Positions 1 through 5,865 of a DNA stretch of 7,957 nt are shown piece by piece. Below the pieces are notes generated by a model, which did not search any database, was not told the origin of the DNA, and saw nothing but the letters and a program-made list of their open reading frames with translations. Each line of letters begins with the position of its first letter. Within the stretch, counting starts at the first letter, position 1. Origin of the DNA: Clostridia bacterium (GTDB taxonomy: Bacteria > Bacillota_A > Clostridia > Oscillospirales > CAG-272); NCBI GenBank assembly GCA_017652965.1, contig JAGBZZ010000223.1, positions 1 to 7,957 of the forward strand, in the 5' to 3' direction. The position numbers were made by a program, and so were the translations under genes.

Positions 1-1330
1 CACGGGCGGCTTCGGCATCGTTGCGGAGGGCGGCAAGCTTAGCCGCGGCCTCCTCGGCGGCCCTTCGCTCGGCCTCTGTCTGCGCGGTGCGCTCGCCCCT
101 TGCCAGAAGATAGGCGGCCACGGCAAGGCCGACGGCGGCCACAAGGGCAAGGACGGCGGGAACCACGGCAAGGAAGAGAAGTGCGACCCCGACAGCGGCC
201 GCGGCCGCCGCAAAGATCCTAAGGATCAGGGGGCGCTTTGTCCTTTTTTGCGGTATCGGCGGCGGGGGCGTGTTGGCGGCGGCCTCCTCGGCCCTTTTGC
301 GGTCGCTGACCGCGTTTCTGAGGGCCGCCATCTCGGCGGCGGTCGGCAGGGGCGTCTTCTTTGGCTCTTCGCGGTGGGCATTCACCTTGGCAAGCAGGCG
401 GCGGTATTCCCGCACGCGATCCTCAAGCTGTTCTATCTGTCTCTCGCTTGGCACCCCGTTCGGAAAATGCTCAACGATCCTGCCGAGCGTCTCGGTAAGG
501 CGCGCGCACTCGGCCTCCAGATCCTTTCGGCGGGTCTTGTCGGCGGCCGCAAGGGCCTCGGCCTTTTCAAGCGCCTCCTTTTGCTGGCGCAGGGCGCTCA
601 GGCATTCGTTAAGCTCGGCAAGCTTCTTTTCGGCAATTTCGGCGGCCGCTTTTTCGGTCTCGGCCTCGGTGCGTGCCGCCACCCCCGCCTCGATAGCGGC
701 CTCCACGTCACGCAGCTGCCGCTCGGAAATATCCAAAAGCTTCTGGCCGTTTTGCTGTTTTTTCGTGGTACGGATCTCGTTTCGCTTGTTTTTAAGCAGC
801 TTCAACGCTTTCTCGTACTGCGCCATATCGGCCTCCTCGCCTTCGCTTCCGCCAAGCTTTGCCGAGATGTCGGGCGTTTTGGCCGCTGTGATGGCGCGTG
901 AGGAAAGATAGGCCGTCCGCAGGAAGGAGGGGCCGTCTACCCCAAGGATCGCCCGCCCGGGCTCCTCGCCGAAGCGGTCTGTTGCCAGGCCTGTCTCAAG
1001 GTCGATCACGGTAAGGGAGCCTTGCGGGGTCTTGGCCTTTCCCACTCTCTCGTAAAACCGCTCGATGCGGTAGGTGCGCCCCTCGTGCGACAGGATCAGC
1101 GTACCGCCAAAGCGGCCGCCCTGCCAGGGCTCGTACAGGCGATGCTCGTTTTCCTCCGGGGTGGCGCGTGCGCCGCCCTCAAGGCCGTACAGCATCATTT
1201 TGATAAAAGCGGCCAGTGTGGATTTCCCCGCCCCGTTTCTGTCGATGATCTCGGTCAGTCCCTCGGAAAAGGTGAGGTCGCGGTTGGAAATGCCTCCAAA
1301 GGCGGTGACGTGAAGGCTGAGAAGCTTCAT
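1..1330 (-). CDS. SMC/SbcC/YhaN-like AAA ATPase with internal membrane hairpin (C-terminus cut by window edge)
   Basis: This gene encodes the N-terminal 443 residues of a large ATPase of the Rad50/SbcC/YhaN type; the reading frame stays open to base 1. It opens with MKLLSLHVTAFGG, followed by a P-loop at residues 30-38 (DRNGAGKST), in which Asp30 sits where the classical motif has Gly/Ala. A PWQGG-FGG segment (about 68-76) and a YRIERF strand follow. Residues about 168-353 are rich in Ala, Glu, Lys and Arg and look like coiled coil. A Pro-rich linker leads to an almost uncharged stretch, 372-410, flanked by Arg/Lys on both sides and broken by Pro391, which suggests two close membrane helices. 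More charged helix follows. The second nucleotide-binding half (Walker B, signature motif) must lie beyond the edge. The ATG overlaps the nuclease stop (ATGA), and AGGAGG lies 7 nt upstream at 1338-1343. It presumably powers DNA end processing by the co-transcribed nuclease; that role is inferred from SbcCD and YhaON. Confidence 0.86.
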   Translation of the reverse strand, partial: MKLLSLHVTAFGGISNRDLTFSEGLTEIIDRNGAGKSTLAAFIKMMLYGLEGGARATPEENEHRLYEPWQGGRFGGTLILSHEGRTYRIERFYERVGKAKTPQGSLTVIDLETGLATDRFGEEPGRAILGVDGPSFLRTAYLSSRAITAAKTPDISAKLGGSEGEEADMAQYEKALKLLKNKRNEIRTTKKQQNGQKLLDISERQLRDVEAAIEAGVAARTEAETEKAAAEIAEKKLAELNECLSALRQQKEALEKAEALAAADKTRRKDLEAECARLTETLGRIVEHFPNGVPSERQIEQLEDRVREYRRLLAKVNAHREEPKKTPLPTAAEMAALRNAVSDRKRAEEAAANTPPPPIPQKRTKRPLILRIFAAAAAAVGVALLFLAVVPAVLALVAAVGLAVAAYLLARGERTAQTEAERRAAEEAAAKLAALRNDAEAAR

Positions 1331-2394
1331 ATTTCGTCCTCCTCTGTGCGCAGGGCGGCAAAGCCTGCCCTGAGAATGGCCGATTTCTCCTCCTCGGAAA
1401 GCGGGGAGGCCAGCACCCGCCGCACAAACTCGCCCTTCAGCGTCAGGCTGTCGCGATAGTCCTCGGCCGAGATGGCGATGCGGGTGCGATCCTTGATCTC
1501 AAAGTAGTAAAAGCGGCCACTGTAATGCTCGGTAAGTCTTGTGTATTCCGGGCGGGCGGCATCGGGGAGGAGCGCCCCCAAAAGCTCGATCCTGACAAGA
1601 TCCTCGCGCGGGATACCGAGGACGGCCTCGTCGATCCTTCCGCAAATAGCCGAAAAGGCGGTGCCGCATTCGGAGATATCGACCTCAAGTCGATGGATCG
1701 TGCGGCGTGCAGTCTTAAAAAAGGCAGGGCTTACGGGGAGCGTGCCGGTATCAAGGATCAGAACGCCGCACTCGCCCGCCTCGTCCATGCCGCGCCCCTC
1801 GGGCGTGCCGGCGTACGCCCAGATGCCGCGCCCGTCAAGCCCTCCGACACGGTGGCTGTGGTAATGGCCAAGGGCGAGATAGTCGATCCCCTTGCCGGCA
1901 AGGCGGTCAAGGATCACTGCCCCGGGCTCGGGCGTGCCCCCCTCACGCACTGTGCCGTGCAAAAGCACCACGTTTTTTTGATTGGGGTCGGGGCAGAGGG
2001 CATCGTACGGGACGTCCCCGCTCGGCGCGATGCCGTACACCGTGGTATCTCCAAAGGTCACAGATCCCCACTCCCGGCCGAAAACGGTCAGATTCTCGGG
2101 GATGACGTCGCACGGAAGACCCTCTCCATCGTGATTGCCGGGCAGGCAAAGAAAGCGAACGCCCGGAAAACGGCGCACCGTATCCAGAAAGCCTTGCACG
2201 GTGCGCGGCGTGGGGGTATCGCTGTCAAAAATATCCCCGGCGATCAAAACGGCGGCCTGAATATCGTCGGCCATGGCGGCGATATCGGCAAAGGTCGACA
2301 AAAGCTCACCCCGCCGTGTCTCGGCTTTTTGGGGTGAAAGCTTGGTCGCGGTTCTGGCACCAAGGTGCAGGTCGGCAGTGTGGATGAACTTCAT
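1327..2394 (-). CDS. SbcD/YhaO-type metallophosphoesterase (DNA repair exonuclease family)
   Basis: This 355-residue protein has the full calcineurin-like metallophosphoesterase motif set: D8-x-H10 in TADLHLG, GD at 53-54, GNHD at 86-89, H146 in LLHG and GHYHSH at 176-181. These residues bind two metal ions (typically Mn2+) in SbcD/Mre11-type nucleases. The catalytic domain spans about 1-215; the rest (about 230-355) corresponds to the capping region and a short C-terminal tail rich in Glu. The length is slightly below that of classical SbcD. The ATG at 2394 has GGAG about 8 nt upstream, and the gene follows a consensus promoter. It is first in an operon with the AAA ATPase, which begins inside its stop codon, so the two proteins are expected to form an SbcCD-like complex acting on DNA ends or hairpins in the cytoplasm. 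The family call is firm; the exact substrate is not readable from sequence, and YhaO-like and SbcD-like roles cannot be separated here. Confidence 0.93.
   Translation of the reverse strand: MKFIHTADLHLGARTATKLSPQKAETRRGELLSTFADIAAMADDIQAAVLIAGDIFDSDTPTPRTVQGFLDTVRRFPGVRFLCLPGNHDGEGLPCDVIPENLTVFGREWGSVTFGDTTVYGIAPSGDVPYDALCPDPNQKNVVLLHGTVREGGTPEPGAVILDRLAGKGIDYLALGHYHSHRVGGLDGRGIWAYAGTPEGRGMDEAGECGVLILDTGTLPVSPAFFKTARRTIHRLEVDISECGTAFSAICGRIDEAVLGIPREDLVRIELLGALLPDAARPEYTRLTEHYSGRFYYFEIKDRTRIAISAEDYRDSLTLKGEFVRRVLASPLSEEEKSAILRAGFAALRTEEDEI
1338..1343 (-). promoter_or_regulatory. Shine-Dalgarno site of the ATPase gene, inside the nuclease gene
   Basis: AGGAGG lies 7 nt before the ATG at 1330 and is built from the Glu-Glu-Asp codons at the end of the nuclease gene. 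Together with the ATGA stop/start overlap it fixes the ATPase start and suggests translational coupling between the two genes. Confidence 0.8.
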
Positions 2395-2423
2395 AGCATT
2401 CTCCGTGTTCTTTCGTTGCTTCC

Positions 2424-2453
2424 ATTATACGGCATCCGGGCGGGGTTTGTCAA
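2424..2453 (-). promoter_or_regulatory. Sigma-A type promoter of the nuclease/ATPase operon
   Basis: Read on the minus strand, a perfect -35 TTGACA (2453-2448) and a perfect -10 TATAAT (2429-2424) are separated by 18 bp. Transcription would begin near 2417, giving a leader of roughly 20-25 nt with GGAG before the ATG at 2394. I see no Gram-positive LexA box (GAAC-N4-GTTC) near it, so SOS control is not evident; the operon looks constitutively expressed. Confidence 0.85.
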
Positions 2454-2477
2454 GCAAGTTGAAGGGCATTTTCGGGC

Positions 2478-2506
2478 TTGCATTCTTTGGCGGAATATAG
2501 TACAAT
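2478..2506 (+). promoter_or_regulatory. Sigma-A type promoter of the HAD phosphatase gene
   Basis: TTGCAT (2478-2483) and TACAAT (2501-2506) are separated by 17 bp, each close to consensus. The expected start point is near 2513, giving a very short leader with a GG-rich ribosome site (about 2515-2522) before the ATG at 2531. It runs back to back with the promoter of the nuclease operon, leaving about 24 bp between the two -35 boxes. Confidence 0.75.
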
Positions 2507-2530
2507 AAACGTGAAAGGTAGGATGTATGT

Positions 2531-3187
2531 ATGAAAACGGTTTTCTTTGATCTTGACGGTACCCTCACCGATTCGCGCCCCGGGATCCTTGCCGGGGTCG
2601 CCTATGCGATGGGGCGGCTTGGCGTGGCGGTAAAGGCTGAGGAGGTCAGCACCGCTTTTATCGGGCCGCCGCTATACGATTCCTTCCGCGCTCTTTACGG
2701 AATGGATGACCCCACCGCCAAGCGCGCCGTGGGGCTTTACCGTGAATATTACAGTGAAGAGGGGATCCTGCAAAACGAGGTCTATGCCGGTGTCCCTGCG
2801 CTTTTAGAGGGGCTTTCCTCGGCAGGCATCCGTCTTGCCCTGGCTACGGGAAAGCCGCATCCGTATGCGCGCCGCATCCTTGCACACTTTGGGCTTGACC
2901 TTTTTTTCTCTGCCGTCTTCGGGGCGGAGTTTGACGGGACCCACGGCGAAAAGGCGGATCTGCTTGCCTATGCCACAACTACCCTTGGGGTGCCGCCCTG
3001 CCGCGCCCTGATGGTGGGGGATCGCCGATACGATATCGAGGGGGCTCTGGCGGTGGGGGCGACCCCTGTCGGTGTCCTTTGGGGGTACGGTAGCTACGAG
3101 GAGCTTTCTTTGGCAGGGGCTGTCCATCTGGCCGCCACACCCGAGGAGGCCGAGGCCGTGATACGGGCTCTTGCACAGGAAAAATAA
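2531..3187 (+). CDS. HAD-superfamily phosphatase (Gph/5'-nucleotidase-like)
   Basis: This 218-residue cytosolic hydrolase has all four HAD motifs. Motif I is DLDGT at 7-11, with nucleophile Asp7 and acid/base Asp9. Motif II is Thr106 in LATGK, motif III is Lys141 in GEKADL, and motif IV is GDRRYD at 163-168. The helical insert between motif I and motif II (about 15-90) is a C1 cap, as in phosphoglycolate phosphatase and related enzymes. The motif IV context (MVGDRRYDIEGA followed by GVLWGYGS) resembles the Firmicute proteins annotated as Gph-like or 5'-nucleotidase-like phosphatases. It removes phosphate from a small metabolite, but the substrate cannot be assigned. The ATG at 2531 is chosen because nearby upstream ATGs at 2523 and 2527 are in other frames. 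It has its own promoter; hom follows after 82 bp and also has its own promoter, so a shared role is not implied. Confidence 0.92.
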   Translation: MKTVFFDLDGTLTDSRPGILAGVAYAMGRLGVAVKAEEVSTAFIGPPLYDSFRALYGMDDPTAKRAVGLYREYYSEEGILQNEVYAGVPALLEGLSSAGIRLALATGKPHPYARRILAHFGLDLFFSAVFGAEFDGTHGEKADLLAYATTTLGVPPCRALMVGDRRYDIEGALAVGATPVGVLWGYGSYEELSLAGAVHLAATPEEAEAVIRALAQEK

Positions 3188-3208
3188 TCGCTTTTTCTGC
3201 AAATTCAC

Positions 3209-3237
3209 TTGCAATTTTGGCAAAACTGTGATATACT
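3209..3237 (+). promoter_or_regulatory. Extended -10 promoter of hom
   Basis: TTGCAA (3209-3214) and TATACT (3232-3237) are 17 bp apart, and TG at 3229-3230 gives an extended -10. The start point would be near 3244, leaving only about 26 nt of leader, too short for a T-box, a riboswitch or a leader-peptide attenuator. A small inverted repeat, TGCAA (3198-3202) with TTGCA (3209-3213), overlaps the -35 box. Confidence 0.8.
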
Positions 3238-3269
3238 AGACTTCACATTTAGTTTTCGGAGGACATGAT

Positions 3270-4478
3270 ATGCAGGTCGCAGTTCTTGGGTGCGGCGTGG
3301 TAGGACGCGGTACAGTTGATCTCTTGGCCGAGAATGCCGCCGTGATCGAGCAGCGTGCAGGTCAGGCGGTTACTGTAAAATATATTTTGGAGCGGCGTGA
3401 GCTTCCCGATTGCCCGTATGCCGATAAGATCGTGCGGGATTTTGATATCATTGTAAACGACCCCGAGGTCGATCTGGTGATCGAGGCCATGGGGGGCAGC
3501 CATCCGGCGTATGAGTTTTCCATGCGCGCCCTTTGTGAGGGGAAGCACGTTGTCACCTCGAACAAGGAGGTTGTCGCCAACTTCGGCCCGGCACTTCTTG
3601 CCGCCGCCGAGGAGCATGGGGTGCAGTATCTGTTTGAGGCCAGCGTGGGCGGCGGCATCCCCGTCATCCATCCGCTTGCCGAGGATCTTTCCGGAAACGT
3701 GATCGACAGTATTTCCGGTATTCTGAACGGGACGACCAACTTTATTCTGACCGAGATGTTTGAGGCGGGCAAAAGCTTTGCCGATGCCCTGGCCGATGCC
3801 CAGGCACGCGGCTATGCCGAGGCAAATCCCGCAGCCGATGTGGAGGGGCTGGATGCCTGCCGTAAGATCGCGATTCTGACGGCGGTGGCAACCGGCAAGA
3901 TGGTACGCACCGATGCGATCCATACCGAGGGCATTACCGCCATCCGTGAGGAGGATGTCCGTGCCGCCGAAAAGCTGGGCTATGCCATCAAGCTGCTTGG
4001 CCGTATGGTACGCACCGAGCAGGGGGATCTCTTCTTGATGGTAGCCCCCTTCTGGGTCTACCGTACCTCGCCCCTGTATCCGATCACCGGTGTTTTCAAC
4101 GGTGTGCTGGCACACGGTAATTTTGTGGATGACGTGCTGCTCTTCGGGCGCGGTGCCGGCGCGGCGCCGACCGCCTCTGCCATGGTGGGTGACGTGATGC
4201 ACGTTGCCATGGGTGGGCATCCCGTGCATCGCGTATGGCAGGAGGCCGAGGCGTCGGATGTGACCGATTTTGCCCATTTCACCTGCCGCCGTTACGTGGT
4301 GGTAGCAGGGATCGACCATAACGCCGCCGAGGTCATCTTCGGCGCTGTGCAGTTCCTGCCTGCCGAGGGCGGTGTCGCCTTCCTGATGGACGAGCTTTCG
4401 GAGAGCGAATTTGCCGATAAGCTCACGCGTGCCTGTGCGGCCGGCGGTACACTTCTTTCGCATATCCGCATCCTTTAA
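3270..4478 (+). CDS. hom: Homoserine dehydrogenase
   Basis: Homoserine dehydrogenase reduces aspartate semialdehyde to homoserine with NAD(P)H, the branch point to threonine and methionine. The 402-residue protein begins with a Rossmann nucleotide loop, G7-C-G9-V-V-G12-R-G14. SNKE (97-100) contains Lys99, and EASVGGGIPVI (123-133) and SGILNGTTNF (149-158) are family hallmarks. DVEGLDACRK (190-199) carries the catalytic pair equivalent to yeast Asp219/Lys223, here Asp195 and Lys199. The catalytic core ends near 320. The last 80 or so residues have the length and strand/helix pattern of an ACT domain but lack its usual Asp-x-Pro-Gly ligand loop, so threonine feedback may be weak or altered. The ATG follows GGAGGA (3258-3263) by 6 nt. 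The gene is monocistronic, with its own promoter and terminator and no thrB or thrC in the window. Confidence 0.97.
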   Translation: MQVAVLGCGVVGRGTVDLLAENAAVIEQRAGQAVTVKYILERRELPDCPYADKIVRDFDIIVNDPEVDLVIEAMGGSHPAYEFSMRALCEGKHVVTSNKEVVANFGPALLAAAEEHGVQYLFEASVGGGIPVIHPLAEDLSGNVIDSISGILNGTTNFILTEMFEAGKSFADALADAQARGYAEANPAADVEGLDACRKIAILTAVATGKMVRTDAIHTEGITAIREEDVRAAEKLGYAIKLLGRMVRTEQGDLFLMVAPFWVYRTSPLYPITGVFNGVLAHGNFVDDVLLFGRGAGAAPTASAMVGDVMHVAMGGHPVHRVWQEAEASDVTDFAHFTCRRYVVVAGIDHNAAEVIFGAVQFLPAEGGVAFLMDELSESEFADKLTRACAAGGTLLSHIRIL

Positions 4479-4490
4479 AGGTATACAAGA

Positions 4491-4529
4491 AAAGAGCTAT
4501 GCTGTGTTTTGACAGTATAGCTCTTTTTT
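4491..4529. terminator. Strong hairpin terminator shared by hom and the symporter gene
   Basis: AAAGAGCTAT (4491-4500) pairs perfectly with 4517-4526. The stem continues inward through GCTGT (4501-4505) with ACAGT (4512-4516), one G-U pair, around a GTTTTG loop, giving about 15 bp. On the plus strand it is followed by a six-T run (4524-4529), a classical Rho-independent terminator for hom. On the minus strand the same stem is followed by TTTTCTT, enough to stop the convergent symporter transcript. It overlaps the TAA stop (4528-4530) of that gene. Confidence 0.92.
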
Positions 4530-5817
4530 ACGTCAGCCCGTATTCCCGCGCAAGACGCTGCAGGTGGGCGCTGTGCTTAAAAAGGGCGGCGGTATTGATC
4601 ACGGTCATACTGCCAAGCAGAATATCGCAAAGAGCCCAAGCTCCGTCTGCCTGCCAAAGGGCACCCACCGTCAGAAGCGCCGAAAAAAGAAGGGCATAAA
4701 GCGTGGCAAGGCGTGGGGCTTTACAAAGCTGCCCGAGGGCAAGCCTGCCGTAGCTGACCCAGCAGGCCACCGTGGCATAGCTGAAGGCGATAATGGCAAG
4801 GGAGATCACAAGCGGGGCACGCGCACCGAAGACCCCGGCGAAGGCCGCCGCTACCAGTGCCGTGCCCGAAAGAGCGGGAAGCGGGTCAAAGACCGAAAGC
4901 ACGGCAAGCGCCGTCAGACTGCACATGACAACGGTATCCAAAAAGACCTCAACAACACCGAAGATGCCCTGCCGTGCCGCCGGCACACCGTGGGCGGCCA
5001 CGTGGGCAAAGGGGGCGGTGCCCGCCCCCGCCTCATTAGAGAAAAGCCCCTTCTGAATGCCGGCGCGGATGGCACGCCCGGTACCGAAGCCCAAAAGCCC
5101 ACCGCCGGCGCCCCCCGTGGTAAAAGCGCCGTGCAGTATGCGGGAAATGACGGTTGGCAGTGAAGTAATGTTTACAAAAACGATGGTGATTGCCGCCAAT
5201 ACGTAAAGCAGGGTAAGGATCGGCATACAAAGAGCGGCCAGCCGCTCGACCCCTTTTTGCCCACCGAGAAACAATAAAAGCGTCGTCCCGCTCAGTAAAA
5301 GCCCAAGCGAGACAGGGCGGATAGGCAGGGTATCGGCGGCCGCGGCGGCAATCACGTTCCCCTGTAAAAGAGAGCCCATGGAAAGCGAAAGCGCGACCGC
5401 CAGTAGGGTAAACAGGCGGGCATATCCCTCCCCAAGCCCTGTGGCGATATAGTCGGGTGCGCCGCGGCCGTGCCCGCCACGGCCGAGGTCTACGGCCAGG
5501 GTGATCTCGGCATATTTCAAAAAGGAGGCAAAAAGGCCGCCTGCCACCATCCAGAATACCGCGCCCTCCCCCCCGATGGCCAGCGCAATGCCGACCCCGG
5601 TGATATTTCCAACGCCCAGTGTCCCTGCCAGGGCAACACACAGTGCGCGAAAGGAGGCACGCCATCCGCCGTCCCCCGCAAGGCGGCCGAGGGTGCGGCG
5701 GGGATGCAGAAAAAAGAAAAAGGAAAGCCGCACCCCAAAGAAAAGGCCTGCCGCCAGTAAAAGAGGCGGCAGGCAGGTGCCAAACAAATATTTGTTCAGT
5801 GCTTCCAGTAGCTTCAT
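4528..5817 (-). CDS. AGCS-family amino-acid:cation symporter, divergent
   Basis: This 429-residue, very hydrophobic protein belongs to the alanine/glycine:cation symporter (AGCS) family, which imports small amino acids with Na+ or H+ across the cytoplasmic membrane. The family signature TLGVGNITGV lies at 66-75, and FSNEAGAGTAP at 259-269 is the second hallmark, followed by EVFLDTVVMC (290-299). About ten membrane helices can be traced. It is shorter than many family members and differs from the usual motifs as I recall them: GGEGAVFWM (82-90) in place of GGPGA-FWMW, and GRGAPDYI (117-124) in place of GGPMYYI. Substrate preference therefore cannot be read off. ATG 5817 is preferred over an in-frame GTG at 5826, because that GTG overlaps the ribosome site. 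It lies 48 bp downstream of typA on the same strand with no clear terminator between, so it may be partly co-transcribed with typA. Confidence 0.93.
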   Translation of the reverse strand: MKLLEALNKYLFGTCLPPLLLAAGLFFGVRLSFFFFLHPRRTLGRLAGDGGWRASFRALCVALAGTLGVGNITGVGIALAIGGEGAVFWMVAGGLFASFLKYAEITLAVDLGRGGHGRGAPDYIATGLGEGYARLFTLLAVALSLSMGSLLQGNVIAAAAADTLPIRPVSLGLLLSGTTLLLFLGGQKGVERLAALCMPILTLLYVLAAITIVFVNITSLPTVISRILHGAFTTGGAGGGLLGFGTGRAIRAGIQKGLFSNEAGAGTAPFAHVAAHGVPAARQGIFGVVEVFLDTVVMCSLTALAVLSVFDPLPALSGTALVAAAFAGVFGARAPLVISLAIIAFSYATVACWVSYGRLALGQLCKAPRLATLYALLFSALLTVGALWQADGAWALCDILLGSMTVINTAALFKHSAHLQRLAREYGLT

Positions 5818-5822
5818 ATTGT

Positions 5823-5832
5823 CCACCTCCCT
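5823..5832 (-). promoter_or_regulatory. Ribosome-binding site that decides the symporter start
   Basis: Minus-strand AGGGAGGTGG spans 5832-5823. Its GGAGG core ends at 5826, 8 nt before the ATG at 5817-5815. The in-frame GTG at 5826-5824 shares a base with this core and so has no usable spacing, which supports the shorter protein. Confidence 0.75.
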
Positions 5833-5865
5833 ACATGGTATGCAGGGCGGCGGGGCGGTATGCCC

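Noticed and set aside
248..911. Two overlapping plus-strand frames (213 and 217 codons) opposite the ATPase gene
   Set aside because: Ser/Arg/Ala-rich or Leu/Gly/Arg-rich composition is the mirror of a coiled-coil gene; the minus-strand frame has the P-loop and a coupled start.
1525..2337. A 270-codon plus-strand frame opposite the nuclease gene
   Set aside because: It has no domain, no promoter and no ribosome site, and lies within the metallophosphoesterase gene that carries all metal-binding motifs.
3176..3199. Possible terminator at the end of the HAD gene
   Set aside because: CAGGAAAAA can pair with TTTTTCTG only through A-T pairs and a bulge, and no T run follows the stem, so it is too weak to call.
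3238..3269. Riboswitch, T-box or leader-peptide attenuator before hom
   Set aside because: The predicted leader is only about 26 nt, which is too short for any of these.
3249..4463. A 404-codon minus-strand open frame opposite hom
   Set aside because: It is His- and Gly-rich with no family motifs and lies wholly over hom, which is unmistakable; its start region falls inside the terminator-side end of hom without a good ribosome site.
5818..5826. Longer symporter with a GTG start at 5826
   Set aside because: The GTG shares a base with the GGAGG ribosome site, leaving no spacing; ATG at 5817 has 8 nt spacing.
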